Source: Annona cherimola (taxonomy: Eukaryota; Streptophyta; Magnoliopsida; Magnoliales; Annonaceae). Taken from it: a stretch of 64,000 nt of DNA. The notes beneath the pieces are model-generated. The model searched no databases. It was not told where the DNA came from and worked only from the letters and a program-made list of their open reading frames with translations. Positions 11,190 to 23,410 of this stretch are shown piece by piece. Made by a program: the position numbers and the translations under genes. Numbering within the stretch: position 1 is the stretch's first letter; the number at the start of each line of letters is the position of its first letter. The stretch lies in the NCBI GenBank assembly GCA_030490835.1, contig CM059975.1:57341174-57405173 (forward strand). Direction: 5' to 3'.

Positions 11190-14100
11190 TCCTTAAATAC
11201 CTCTAAATTTTTTTCAATATTTACATCAAACAGTTAGTACAAAAATCACATTTATCTAAAGCAATTTATAAAAGCAAAGATCTTTTAGAAAATTTGTTTG
11301 CTTACCTATGTTCTTTAGCTTTCCAACTCTGCTTTTTCTTTCCCTTTGCCTACATGAGAATAATTTACTTTTTTATATATTTCTTTTCCTCATATCTCAT
11401 TTAGTTTTCCAACCCATTTCATTCACATATATATTTATTTGACTTCTCAAGTCATTATGCACGTATATCACATATACCGCACATATTAGCACATTTCAGG
11501 GTTTCATACACAACATATATAACCTCATAATTAGGGCAATCACCCCACCATATAATAATCATTCAATACTTATTATTTATAGGTTCATTAACCTCAATTT
11601 TCCATTTATTAATCCTTTTCCAAAATACACGCATCGGTGCTCCTTTTATGCACACATCGTCACTTCATACTTCATAAATAAAATCCAAAATTTGAAATTA
11701 ATCATTATACATTCTAAACAGATGTATAATCATGAAATGTATAATATTTTCATACATTTTTGCACATAATCACATTCCATACGTCATTCATCACATATGC
11801 ACATTTATCCTTTCACATATGCCCATTTGGCAACACATACATAATATATTTCATAAAATTTTCTTAGCCAGAAAATTAATCCATATTTCAGCATGATAAT
11901 TAAACTTAATTAAAACTGCATTTAGGGTATTTTTATGGGATTTAAATCTACTTACTATAGGTTTCCAAAACAGCAACTTTGGAACCCGTTTTTCACCCAT
12001 TTAACGTGTCTTTTGACACATAACCCTAAGCAGTTTAATAAATCCGAATTTTCAGAAAATAATTTCATTTTTCCTAATAATAATTTAGTGAATTAACACA
12101 TTTTTAACATTCATAAATTAAAACCTCTCAAAACAGCAAGTTGCTTACCCGTTTCGGGTTCCGTTTTTACTCCATTTATACATCATTTCATAAATTCATA
12201 AAAATCAGATTTTAAGCTTATTTTCCCAAATCCTTTTGGGAATCAATAATACATTAACCCTAGGTTATTTTACCCTACATAGATTTCATAAATCATGCAA
12301 ACCCATTTCCATAGCATTTTTAGCATAGAAACGAAGAAATCGGGTCATATTTACCACTTTGCATTCCATATTTCCTAAAATTCATAATTTAAGCACAAAT
12401 CAACATATGTTCTGCATTAATGCATGATTCATAACCTAATCATATCATTCATTCAAAACAGCAACTTGACATGAGGATTCAAGATTTAACAAGTTGAGTT
12501 TTCCACTCAATACACATGTAAACTTCATTTTCAACCTCTAAAACATGGAAATTCATTCATAAATCTTAATACCAATCTCATATTCAATCAAAGGCATGTT
12601 GAATCATCATTTATGAATTCTTTTAAGCATCCATTTTATATTCAATTTTTGGAGTTTAAAACTCAAGTGAAACAACTCAAAACAACACATATACTCACTT
12701 GGTTTATGCACTCCAAACCCTAAACACTTGGAGATGATTTCCTTCACCAAATTTTCATTCTTTTTCACTTGCTTCTCCTTCTATTTCCCTCTTCCTTTGC
12801 TGGCCAAAAATGGATGTGAGCTGCTGGCCTTGTGGGAGAAAAATTCCAGCACTTAGAGAATTTTCCAAAGTCCATTCCATTTGAACGTGCATGGACCCCA
12901 CATTTTGCTGCATTTTCCACATAATTAAATGCTCCCTTATCCCTCTCATGTGCTGGCTGAATTACAGCCTAGTAAAATGGGTTTTTACCATTTTTAAAAT
13001 TTCCAAAAATCTATTTTATCACAACCGTCCAATTATCCCCCCAATCACGTCCAGTTGCTGCCCATTTTCTAGCAATTTTTTCCATTTTTTAATAATTCCC
13101 ATTTAAGGGTAAATCATACACTTAATTAACCTTTAATTCATAGATTAATTTGGTGTTAAAAAATTAACAAAATGGCAGCAAACCAGCATATTTCTACACG
13201 TCAATTGCCCATCAACTATCCATGTTTTCCACTTTCATGGCAGCTGCATTTTAATATTTTTCTTGTTGCAAATCTGCATAATTGAATGCATACCTATATG
13301 TCCCTGCATGTCAGCAATATATGAGCATTTTTTATAAAATAAAATTAAAAAATATGCAGCAAGGGCAGCCCATGGACGTCCCCATGTGCCACCTTACCTA
13401 TGCTCATGTTGCACACTTTATAGCTTCATCATGGTGGACATTTAATTGCTGGATAATTCTTGAATTTTTGCATTTCATATTAATACATAAAATACCCTAG
13501 AAATGAGCTGCATTTGGCACCTCAACTCCCATTAAAATCATGTAATTATTTCAAGTACTCTAGCATTAAATGAAGGGTAATTTTGAGGTGCATTAGTCAA
13601 CCATGCTCACCTTTTCAATGCAGGTATTTTTTCAATATTTTATGCTTAATCCAAGCCTTACACAATAAGCATCTCATAATTTCATTCAACCGTTCAAATT
13701 TTATCTCAATCCAATTTTCCTAGCTCAAGTTATAGCCGTTTAAAGTTAACGGTTGAAATTGAGCTATGATCAATAAATCATAACACTTATTTCATCAAGA
13801 CTTTTCATAACCCAATAATTCTATAATACCAAGCCCATCATCATCAACTACCATGTCAAACTTCAATTGAATCCGCCTTACGGGCGTTGAGTTATGAATT
13901 TTCTAGTGTTTTTCCATTAAACTTGTCAATTATCATATAAATTCCCATAATTCATATTAAATAATGGAAAATGATTATCCATGATATATTTTCACATTTA
14001 AAACAACAATAATTTAATATAATTTCATTGTCTCATTTTAGCTCAAAATGATCAATCACCTCATTATTGCTAATCCTTAACCCTAATTGCAGTAATTAGC

Positions 14101-14198
14101 AAAATCACATAAATCATTCATAATTCATTAATTCACATATAAATATCATATACATGATCAATGTATACATATGGGTTCTACATGGGTTGGGTTTCATA
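11190..14198 (-). repeat. 3' LTR of element A, first 3 kb, interrupted by B at 11189
   Basis: It begins on the minus strand as TATGAAACCCAACCC at 14198, directly after the polypurine tract; the usual TG is mutated to TA. It aligns in order with solo LTR I from 51739 to about 54860. It includes a splice-donor-like AG/GTAAG with GT at 11305-11304, matching the donors at 54776 and 58647. No convincing gene lies in it; the short ORFs at 12755-12949 and 13282-13500 are chance frames in AT-rich DNA. Confidence 0.88.
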
Positions 14199-14200
14199 AT

Positions 14201-14210
14201 CCTCCCCCCT
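14201..14210 (-). other. Polypurine tract of element A
   Basis: Minus-strand AGGGGGGAGG, between the conserved post-pol sequence TTTCGGGACGAAACC and the LTR start. This is where plus-strand DNA synthesis would be primed. Confidence 0.8.
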
Positions 14211-14236
14211 TATAACAGGTTTCGTCCCGAAACTGT

Positions 14237-15586
14237 TCATTCTTTGAATAGTTGGGGGTATTTCCGTTCCACTTCTTCTTTTAATTCCCAAGTGGTTTCA
14301 TTTTTGGAATACCAGTTCGATTGCACTTTCACGTACTCGATTTCCCGATTTCGAAGCTTTTGTACCTTGTGATCCAAGATTCTCACTGGCCTTTCTTCAT
14401 AATTCAGATAATCTTGAATCGGTAAATTCTCAGCCACTAATATATGTGTTGGGTCTAGAACATACTTTCTAAGCATCGAAATATGAAACACATTGTGAAT
14501 TAGGGCTAACGCCGGGGGTAAGGCTACTTGATATGCCAATTTCCCAACCTTTTTCAAAACCTTAAATGGTCCAATATACCTAGGATTCAGCTTTCTCTTT
14601 TTTCCAAACCTTGTAACTCCCTTGAATGGCGTGACCTTTATAAACACGTGTTCGCCGACTTGGATATTCAAATCCCTTCTCTTGCAATCTGTGTAACTCT
14701 TTTGCCGACTTTGGGCAGTGAGTATACACGGGCGAATTGTTCTCACCTTGTTTTCCATTCATTGAGATAAGTCTGGGGCTAACCTTTTCTCTCCAACTTC
14801 ATCCCAGTTCAACGGCGTTCGACATCGCCGACCATATAACGCTTCAAATGGAGCCATTTGGATGCTAGCTTGGTAGCTATTGTTGTACGCGAATTTCGTA
14901 ATCGAGATATACTCATCCCATGATCCTCCAAACTCTAAGGTACACATTCAGAGCATATCTTCACTAATTTGATTCACCCGCTTCGTTTGTCCATCAGTTT
15001 GAGGATGAAAGGCTTTACTGAACTTAAGTTGGGTGCCTAGGATTTCATGCAAACTTTTCCAAAACATTGACCTAAATGTCGTATCTCGATCCGAGATAAT
15101 CGACTTTGGCACTCCATGGAGTCTTACGACCTCCTTGTAATAGACCTTAGCTAGCGTTTCTGATGTATAAGTCCTTCTGATAGGTAGGAAGTACGCGACT
15201 TTCGATAACCTATCTACGATTACCCATATGGAATCGTTTCTTGCTTGGGTCTTAGGTAATCCTTCAATGAAATCCATGGTAATGTCGTCCCACTTCCATT
15301 TAGGAATTTCTAAGGACTATAGCTTACCAGGCACTCTTTGATGATCTGCTTTCACCCGTTGGCAAGTTAAACAATTAGCCACGCATTCAACGATCTCTCT
15401 TTTCATATTATTCCACCAATATGCTTTCTTGAGATCCTGATACATCTTAGCACTCTCCGGGTGAATAGAAAACGGCGAAAAATGTGCCTCTTTAAGGATT
15501 TGTTCCTTTAACTCAGCTATATTAGGTATGCAAAGGCGACCCTTATACCTATACATACCTTGCTCATCAATAGAAAATTCTGCCAA
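14237..15586 (-). pseudogene. Element A integrase and C-terminal chromodomain-like tail, three stops
   Basis: All segments share one frame, which also shows the breaks. The zinc finger (HFSPFSIHPESAKMYQ ... CLTCQRVKADHQR) lies at 15586-15317. The core DDE region follows with MDFIEGLPKT, IISDRDTTF and the expected acidic residue after DGQT. Here the usual E of TERVNQ is K (TKRVNQ), a change at the catalytic glutamate. The tail GEHVFIKVTPFKGV ... NPRYIGPF ... ERPVRILDHKVQ ... ETTWELKEE resembles the chromodomain variant of Tekay/Del elements. Stops at 15317-15319 (TAG), 14948-14950 (TGA) and 14759-14761 (TGA) are all explained by one C-to-T change from CAG or CGA-type codons. Not functional. 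Confidence 0.9.
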
Positions 15587-15648
15587 CCCCTTTTTTCTTC
15601 ATTTTCTTGACATGAGTATGTAAGTCTGTGTCCTTTTGTTGCGCAGTC

Positions 15649-16213
15649 TTAATATGTACAAAAAGTGATGATTGTATGCATAATTGGGATAGTCTGGTCT
15701 GGACTCCTGGTGGACATACAATCAGTTTCATTTGCTCTCTCCTTAAGCAACCCTTCTTCCTTAGTGATAAAATGCGCTAAACTGACATTTCTGCTCAATG
15801 CATCAGCTACCACATTTGCCTTGCCTGGATGGTATAAAATTTCCAAATCGTAATCCTTCAGTAACTCGAGCCATCTCCTTTGTCTCATGTTCAACTCCTT
15901 CTGAGTGAAAATGTATTTGAGGCTCTTATGATCAGTGTAAACTTCTCATCTTGCACCATACAGGTAATGTCTCCATATTTTTAAGGCAAATACCACAGCT
16001 GCTAACTCTAAATCATGTGTGGGGTAGCTTACCTCATTGGGCTTTAATTGTCGCGATGCATAGGCTATCATTTTACCCCTTGGCATCAAAACACATCTCA
16101 ATCCTTTTCTTGACGCATTGCTAAAAACCACAAACCCTTCATTTTCTTGAGGTAGGGTTAGGATGGGTGCTTCTACTAACCGCTATTTCAATACTTAGAA
16201 ACACTGCGCTCGC
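15649..16213 (-). pseudogene. Element A RNase H, split from RT by solo LTR H
   Basis: Minus-strand reading gives [24 protein letters not shown] (the catalytic YSDAS is changed to FSNAS), then [20 protein letters not shown], then [18 protein letters not shown] and [15 protein letters not shown] stop falls at about 15943, in the conserved [12 protein letters not shown] run, and the frame then differs from that of integrase downstream. The N-terminal edge joins the RT at 17701 if LTR H is removed. Role in the live element: removing RNA from RNA/DNA hybrids. Confidence 0.9.
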
Positions 16214-17700
16214 TGACGAGCTGCGTATATGTTAATTAAAATGCTCGCTAGTTACGCAAGTAATAAAGAGTGAGTAGAGTATCGTTCCCACGAGGAATTG
16301 TTAACCAGAGTTATTAATTAGTTAAACTGCTTTCGATGGATGGAAAATTTTGAGTTTGTGATTTAACTAAACTAACAATTGCAAAGGTAAGTCAGAGTAG
16401 AGATTACGAGACTACTAGATACTGAAAACAAGTTTACTGAATAGGGATGGCAGATGGATAGATCGGAATCCTTGAATCTAAACTATATTGCTTTGGTTCT
16501 TTTTAATGAGATTGCATATGGATTTACTAGCCCAAGTTCATATATATTTATATATGTCTTCCAACATTATATAAAGCTAATTACACCCTATTTAATTGCT
16601 ATGTTCCCATGCCATTAAATAAAATGAAATTTTTAAGTTTATAACTTGTATAATGACTACACAGGGTTTAACGATATATTCCTATCCGTTAAACAACTCC
16701 CCTTACACAAAGGTAGAAACCTATGCCTTGCACATGGATCCGGCAGAGATCTTCCTCTTCCAAGGATAAATCAAGCAATTAAATCATCTTACAAGGTAGC
16801 TAATCTTGTAAAAAACATTCAATCCACACATGCAAAGGTAAATCATACACAATCATGTATAAAATCAACTATTCATTCCTGAATATTCTAAGAACCAAGA
16901 AACAATATAGTTTAGAATTCAAATCATCTTAACTATCCATCTAATGGAGGTTTAGTTCAAAGACATGATCTTAACATCCAATACATTCATGTAAAAAGTA
17001 TCCATAAAGGCAGAGAAAGAAAATTAGAAAGAATAAGAGAAAACTATTTTCCTGCGGTTTCCACCTACGGGACTTGAATCCTCTCTTCAATCCGGGCTTT
17101 AATCTTGATTTCCTCTTTCTCTTGCACTTTAGTTCGTACTTAGGCTCTCCTTTCTTTTTTTCCCCGCGCGCGAACCCCTTGGAACTATATATAGAGTCTC
17201 TTTGCGCAGCTTACGCACTGAAGTTTGCGCGTACGGATGCGTATTGGCGCCTAGGTGCCAACTCCCGGGACTTTTCTGGCTTGGAACTTCTCATTTACAT
17301 CTTGTGGTTGATCATGCCTGGCGCCTTGGCACCCCTGGGTGGCGCCTAGGCGCCAACTCTCTGGAAGCCATGCTGTAAGCTGTGTGTGCTGAAAATGGCC
17401 AAGGCACGTAAGGTGGCGCCTAAGCGCCATCCATCTGCCTCTGGTTGCCTTAGCTTGCATTCAACTCGCTCGTTTTGCCTTCATATGTCCCGTCCTTCCT
17501 GCAAAAGATGGAAAAACTAACTAAATGAACTAAAAATGCCTAAATAGTGCTAGAAATGCTTAAAAACTAAATAATGCTCCTAAAATGCAAAGCGGATGAA
17601 AATTAAACTAGATGAATGCAAACTAAGCCTAATCTCTCAAACTAACACACAAATCAAGTCTAAAATGGACCATGATAACTCGCAAAAATACGAGTTATCA
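16214..17700 (-). repeat. Solo LTR H of the Athila D/E family inside element A pol
   Basis: The plus strand starts TGACGAGCTGCG and ends CGAGTTATCA, so it lies in minus orientation. It is flanked by CTCGC (16209-16213) and TTCGC (17701-17705), a 5-bp duplication with one transition. No internal element sequence is attached, so it is a solo LTR left by LTR-LTR recombination. A TATA-like CTATATATAG (17185-17194) and GGCGCC palindromes (17246-17432) match the other Athila LTRs. Confidence 0.92.
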
Positions 17701-18795
17701 TTCGCATTCCTTAGACCATACATACCTGACTCCTTTACGAGTCTCCTTTACGAGTCGATTTGGTTAACGGGGCTGACAATTGTGAAAACTCTTCAACAAA
17801 CCTTCTATAATAGCTAGCCAACCCTAGAAAACTTTGAATTTTTGTAATAGTCGTCAGCCTTGGCCATTTCAACACTGCCTCAATCTTTTGAGGATCAACT
17901 TGAATACCCTTTTTCGATATTATATGCCCAAGAAATCCTATTTGTTTCAACCAAAATTCATATTTCTTCAACTTGGCATATAATTTCTCTTTCCTCGATC
18001 TTTCTAAAACCCTTCGCAAGTGGTTTTCATGTTCTTTCTCCGTTTTAGAGTAGATCAGGACATCATCGATAAATACAACCATAAATTGATCCAGATAGTC
18101 CCGAAAAATCCTATTCATCATATCCATGAATACAGCAGGGGCATTAGTAAGTCCGAAAGGCATTACCAGAAACTCAGAATGTCCATACCTGGTTCGAAAT
18201 GCCATTTTATGAGTATCGGCCGGACTTATCCTCAGTTGATGATACCCTGATTGTAAATCAATCTTGGAGAAAGTTGTTGCTCCTTGCAACTGATCGAATA
18301 AATCGTCGATCCTGGGCAATTGATATTTATTCTTTATGGTAACCTTATTCAGCTCCAAGTAATCAATACATAACCTTAAACTTCCATCCTTTTTCCTCAC
18401 AAATAATACCGGATCTCCCCAAGGGGACACACTTGGTCTAATGAAACCCTTGTCCAACAGCTCCTATATTTGCGCCCTTAGTTCATTCATCTCAGCTAGC
18501 GCCTTTCTATAAGGAGTTTTAGAAATCAGAGTTGTACCCGACATTACATCAATAATCATATCCATTTCCCGTTGCGGAGGCAATGTGGTTAACTCCTTTG
18601 GAAATACATCAGGAAATTCTTTAACCCAGGTATTTGATTAATTTCTACATTCATGCCTTTCTCTACATTCACAGACACCAAATAGGCTTGACATTTTTGT
18701 CGAATCATCCTGATAGCTTTCATAGATGATATCAATATACTTGAACTGTCAGGTTGCCTTAACTTTCCAATGGCAAGCTCCTTCCCTAGAGTTGC
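17701..18795 (-). pseudogene. Element A reverse transcriptase
   Basis: A 240-residue open stretch (18457-17735) has the full Gypsy RT pattern: [68 protein letters not shown], active site [12 protein letters not shown], then [15 protein letters not shown] and [15 protein letters not shown]. Upstream, 18458-18795 keeps the linker between protease and RT, with breaks including a TAG in the conserved run before LLDKGFIRP (again CAG to TAG). It would copy element RNA into DNA in the particle. Next to H it ends in unrelated residues (STRKGDS), so this copy is broken. Confidence 0.93.
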
Positions 18796-19188
18796 TTAAA
18801 ATTGCACTTTCTTATTCTTATAGTCTATGGTCGCTCCCCATTGGCTTAGCCAATCCATACCCAATATCATGTCGAACTCAGTCATAGGTAATAGGATCAA
18901 ATCAGCTTCTAGAATCAACGATCCTATCCTAATTGGGCAAGCTTTGCATACTTGGCTAGTACTTGCTAACCTATAGATTGGAGATTCTATATGTATAACC
19001 TGATTGGTCTCTTCTACCGGCAGTGCATGGGTGGTCACATATTGGCATGCTATGAATGAATGGGTGGTACCAGAATCAAACAAAGCTACTGCCAAATTCC
19101 CTAGAATATAAACCATACCTGTGATCACCTTCTCTTCTTGTTCTTGAGATTCTGTCTGGGTCAGGGCATGCATGTGCATCGAGTTCAT
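18796..19188 (-). pseudogene. Element A aspartic protease
   Basis: A 130-residue open stretch with LGNLAVALFDSGTTHSFIACQYV (active-site DSG at about residues 38-40) and the second conserved run LLPMTEFDMILGMDWLSQWGA, typical of retroviral-type proteases of Tekay/Del elements. It would cut the gag-pol polyprotein in the particle. It lies between the gag zinc knuckle and RT, as expected for a Gypsy element. Confidence 0.9.
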
Positions 19189-19222
19189 AGAAGTTCCTTG
19201 CTTACTTGTTGTTCCAGGTATC

Positions 19223-19730
19223 CTAAGCTGAGCAGGTTTTCCATGTCCTTGAGATGATTACGCCTTGTTTGGGCAGTTCGGGGCTAACTTGATCACATAT
19301 ATAACACTTGACCACCTTTGCTTCCCTCGGCCTACATTCCTTGGCGATGTGACCCGTCTGTCTACATTTGTAACACCAGTTTGATCCTTTTAAACACTCG
19401 CCTGTATGTCGCTTTTGACACTTCTTACACAGCAGCGAGCTTTTCCTTTTTGGGATTCCTTTTCCCTTCCTTACATTAACTTTTCTAGCTTTTTCCTTCC
19501 CAGTTTCCGGTTCCTTGGGACCTGTACTGAACGCCCTTGAACCCAATCTTAGTTCTTGAGTTCTCAAAGCTTCAATTTCCAAAGCCCTTGCTCTCTCAAG
19601 GCTTGAAGCATAATCTTTAATCAGCAAAGGGGCAAGACTTTCCCGCAGATATGGCCTCAGTCCTTGTGGGAATCTTTGTTCCTTATTTCCTGGCACATTA
19701 GCAATCCATGGCACATACCTGACCAGAGCT
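19223..19730 (-). pseudogene. Element A gag, C-terminal half with zinc knuckle
   Basis: Continues gag on the far side of solo LTR G: RYVPWIANVPGNKEQRFPQG, LRPYLRESLAPLLIKDYAS, a basic linker, then knuckle-like cysteine/histidine runs CKKCQKRHTGEC and CYKCRQTGHIAKEC (a CX2CX4HX4C knuckle) and a further CYIC. The first residues of the open stretch from 19792 come from LTR G and are not gag. It would bind element RNA. It ends just before protease. Confidence 0.88.
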
Positions 19731-21245
19731 TGACGAGCTGCGTATATGTCTATTAAAATGCTGATTTTAACGCAAGTATACGTGCCGATCAAGTAAAAAA
19801 GAGTGAGTAGAGTATCGTTCCCACGAGGATTGTGTTAAACGGGTTAGCACCTTAAATTTTAATTGCCTAAGTGAATTGGTAAAATAAAGGAGCAGTTATA
19901 TCAAAGAACCGAATTAAATTAAACTATGAAAATAGTAAATGACCAAGGTAGGGTGGATATTGTCGAGATTGCCTTGAGATGATTAAAATAAGTGGGAATA
20001 TGAAATCATTGAATCACAGTTATGTCATTTGGTCCTAATTAATTTAGTTGTGCAAAGATTACTAATCTAGGTTCATTCATATTCATATATGTCTTCCAAC
20101 ACATACAAACCTAACCAAGTTTTAGTCATGTGCTATGTTCGCATGCATACAAGTAAAACAAGGTTGATAACCATATAACCTAATCATGATTACACAGGGT
20201 TAATAGGTATATTCCTATCCATATTAACATCTAACACAACATGATTTAGAATACCTGTGCCTTATATATGGATCTTATTCAAATCCCACTTTTCCAAGCA
20301 TGAATCTGAATATTAGATCAATCCACAAGGTTGCAAAGCTTGTAAACGCATTAAGCGTGATATATAAGGGTAATCTCAAGTACCACAAGTCACAGCACAA
20401 CAGTATTATCAATTCAAGCATAAGAAAAAAAAATATCATAAGCTATGAGTTCAAATCCTACATATCTCCCACCATAAGAAGGTTTAGCCCATTAACATGA
20501 CTTCAATTCCTATTAAAATCAAGTTACAATCATCTCCAAGAACACAGAGGAAAGGAAAGAGAATGAGAATGAGAAGAACTAAATCCCGGAAGCTTCCACA
20601 AGCGAGATCGGATCTCCTCTTTCGTTTGCGATGAAAAACGGATCTTTTTCCTTCTCTATGTGGCTGCTCTAGCAGCTCTCTCCACGCCTCTCCTCTTTGG
20701 TCTCTCTCTGTGAATCTCTCCTCTTCCCAGCACATAGCCCTAAGTGATCTATATATATTGGTAGCTTGTGCAGCTTACGAGCAGAAACCTACGTGTATGG
20801 ATGTGTAATGGCACCTAGGCGCCCACTCTCTGGAAGCTTTTGACCTAAAAACTCTTCTGGTCGTGTCCGTATGTTAATGAAGTGGCGCCTAGGCGCCAAC
20901 TCTCTTGATGCAATGTGTTGTGTGAAGTGTTGGAGATTCTGGCAAAGGCTTATAGAATTGCGCCTAGGCGCCATCCCCATGCTCCTTCACTTGGCTCTTT
21001 TTTGCATTCGACTCGCTCGTGTGGTTGTAATTCTCCATCCTTCCTGTAAAAATGAATAAAACTAAATAAATGACCTAAAAATGCCTAATTTATACTAAAA
21101 ATGCATAAAAACTATATAATGCTCCTAAAATTCAAAGTGAGTGAAAATTTAGCTAAATGGATGCAAACTAAACCTAATCTCTTGGACTAATACGCAAAAA
21201 TAGTTTGAAATAGGCCATGATAACTCGTATTTTTATGAGTTATCA
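19731..21245 (-). repeat. Solo LTR G of the Athila D/E family inside element A gag
   Basis: The plus strand starts TGACGAGCTGCG and ends ATGAGTTATCA; minus orientation, 1515 bp. CCAGAGC occurs on both sides (left copy one base away from the LTR end, right copy directly at 21246), so the target duplication is imprecise. GGCGCC palindromes lie at about 20811-20972 and a TATA-like CTATATATAT at 20749. Removing it joins gag KFNALV to RYVPW. Confidence 0.88.
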
Positions 21246-22018
21246 CCAGAGCGTTGAATTTTGTAGCATACTTAGTGACCGTCATCCTCCCTTGATACAG
21301 CTTTTCAAATTCTATCACTTTTTGACTCTGCAATCCAACCGGGAGGTATTCTTTGTTAAATTCTTCCACAAAAGTTTGCCAAGACACTTCTTCGGGTCAT
21401 GGCATTGTGATTAACACCGTCTCCCACCATTCGTGTGCGTCCTTTGCTAACAAATGTGTTGCACACAATACCTTCTGACGGTCATTGCACGGAGATATTC
21501 TAAACAATTTCTTAATCTCCGTCATCCATTGCTCTGCTTGGACCGGGTCGGGTTCTCCAGAAAACTTCGGGGGTTGTTGCGCTAGAAAGGCGTTAATGGC
21601 TCTTCTATCAGCTTCCATTAGCTGATTCTCATCCCTTAGAGGTGCCGGTGTGACAATGGGGTCCGCCATCGGAGTAGGTCCTTCTTTCTCTGTACTACCC
21701 AACTGTGCTTGTTGGGTTCTTTCCCATAAACTCTGTATAATGTCGGCAGTCTGCGCTGCCCAATCTCTAGTGGAATACTGCATTGCGTCCTTCACTGCTG
21801 CAGCCACTCTTTCTTCTATGAGTCTAGTTTGTCTCGACTCAGTTTCCTCCTCCATATTTCTTTCAGGGCTTTCATTATTCCATCTTTGTTGATTCCTTTG
21901 GTTCGGTCATTGTGTTACAGGCCTTCCTCTTTTAGGTTGGCTAGATTCACCAACTTCATGTTGGCTTGGAACCTCTGTCGCTGCCTCTTTTCCTTAATCC
22001 TGCTCTTGTTTCCACCAT
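21246..22018 (-). pseudogene. Element A gag, N-terminal half
   Basis: ATG at 22018 opens MVETRAG, a start like those of other chromovirus gags. A frame change and a stop follow, and a long open run starts at 21855 (MEEETESRQTRLIEERV). It contains FLAQQPPKFSGEPDPVQAEQWM, ATHLLAKDAHEWWETV (the conserved WW of gypsy gag) and FVEEFNKEYLPVGLQSQKVIEF with MTVTKYATKFNALV. LTR G interrupts it at 21246. It would form the particle shell. Frameshifts make it non-functional. Confidence 0.88.
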
Positions 22019-22418
22019 TGTGTTAATCTGAGTATATAACAGCACACTTTTCATTTACGATTAACATTAAATCATTATATACACATTTCATTTAAAATCA
22101 ACGTTAAGTCAGTGCATACACATTTCATCATCACATGGTCATAACCAATTCATTCAATCACAATTATATCACATCATTCAAGCTCCTTCATTCATATATC
22201 TAAAACTCGCAAATTTAGTTATATCAACATATTCACTCATATTCATCATATTCACATCATTACATCCATAATTAGTACATGTGAAAGTAAATCACACTTA
22301 TGTACACATATAGCATCGCACACACACATTTCATACTTATATACATGTCAATCTATCTTGGCAACCATGTTGTCATCATACCACACTTATATATACACAA
22401 CTTAAAAAAATAAAACAT
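22019..22418. other. Non-coding spacer between gag and ORF-X of element A
   Basis: AT-rich, about 400 bases, with several near repeats of ACACATTTCAT and CATCATTCA-type sequence. I see no reading frame or known signal. Confidence 0.5.
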
Positions 22419-23184
22419 TCATCTTCTTCCTGGGCCTCTCCTTAGACGTCTACGTCTACATGCAACTTGTGAGGGTGCCTCCGTGAGCATGTTAGTGTCG
22501 AACCACACCTGGACCTCATCCTCTCCACTATCATTATCATCGTCCTCATCCTTCTCTACAAACTCCCCTATGTCCTCTTCTACTTCTTCCTCTACTTCCT
22601 CCTCTTCCTCGACAGGCTCGAGGAATTCTATAGGATCGTCATCATCATTGACCTTGGACAATCGAACAATTTCACCTGTGTTCTCCATTATGTATAACAT
22701 GACCTCGTCGGGTTTAGGAGGTGCAGGTATTTCGATGACTCCCTCGGCACGACGCTTCTCAATATAGTGGGTCATGTCTATCTCTCGCTGATGGAGTTGA
22801 TCCCAAGGTGCTCCATAGCAAAACTGAACACAACCATCCACAAATCTATACCATGGGCTTGCGTCCGGGGGTATGGGTGCCTGAGTCTTTTCCCAAAGTC
22901 TTGGAGGTCTTGTGGATCTACTCTGTCAGTTGGAACATGGGGAGACTAGGGAATTCCAAGGTACGTTCCTGGTAGAACTCGTGCCCTAGGTTTGTAACTA
23001 GAGGGCTCTGCTAAACCTTGTTCGTGTTGACCAGAGGAAACTACGAGGAACTGTGGTGTGTTGTGCTGGGATTCCCACCACCTATGTATACTCTCTTCCC
23101 TTCGCTGTCTCCTCTCCTCTTCTCTTCTTCTCTCTCCCTTTTTAACTCCTCCGCACTCATCATCCGCTTACCCCTATCAGCCAT
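22419..23184 (-). pseudogene. ORF-X of element A: unrecognised protein between primer site and gag
   Basis: Starts MADRGKRMMSAEELKRE at 23184. The first third then shifts frame at least twice; the C-terminal 140 residues (from 22841) are open. The core reads PWYRFVDGCVQFCYG, then QREIDMTHYIEKRRAEG, then PAPPKPDEVMLYI. A very acidic stretch of E/D/V runs follows, then an arginine-rich end. It matches the ORF at 59872-60651 in element B' (shared PWY-F--G--QF-YG--W, QRE--M---IE, EVM), also placed just after the primer site. I do not recognise the family. The layout (basic start, conserved core, acidic run, basic end) could suit a nucleic-acid- or chromatin-binding protein, but that is a guess. 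Confidence 0.7.
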
Positions 23185-23393
23185 CTGTACAAACATAGCA
23201 ATCAAATTGCATTGGAACATAATTTATCATCATATAACATGTATTTCATCATGTTATAAGAATACCTAACCATCATATAATCATGTCTATTTCATCATAT
23301 AATCATATATAGTCATGCATAATCAAGCATATCTTATCATATTCTTTCAATTTTCCATACTTAGAAATTTCCCATGCCTATTTACCAATTCAT

Positions 23394-23405
23394 ACTCTGA
23401 TACCA
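23394..23405 (-). other. Primer binding site of element A
   Basis: Minus-strand TGGTATCAGAGT, one base from the tRNA-iMet-type site TGGTATCAGAGC, five bases (GAGCT) from the LTR end at 23411. Confidence 0.9.
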
Positions 23406-23410
23406 AGCTC

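Noticed and set aside
22483..22767. Serine-rich plus-strand ORF (94 aa)
   Set aside because: It is the antisense of the acidic GAA/GAG/GAC-rich part of ORF-X.
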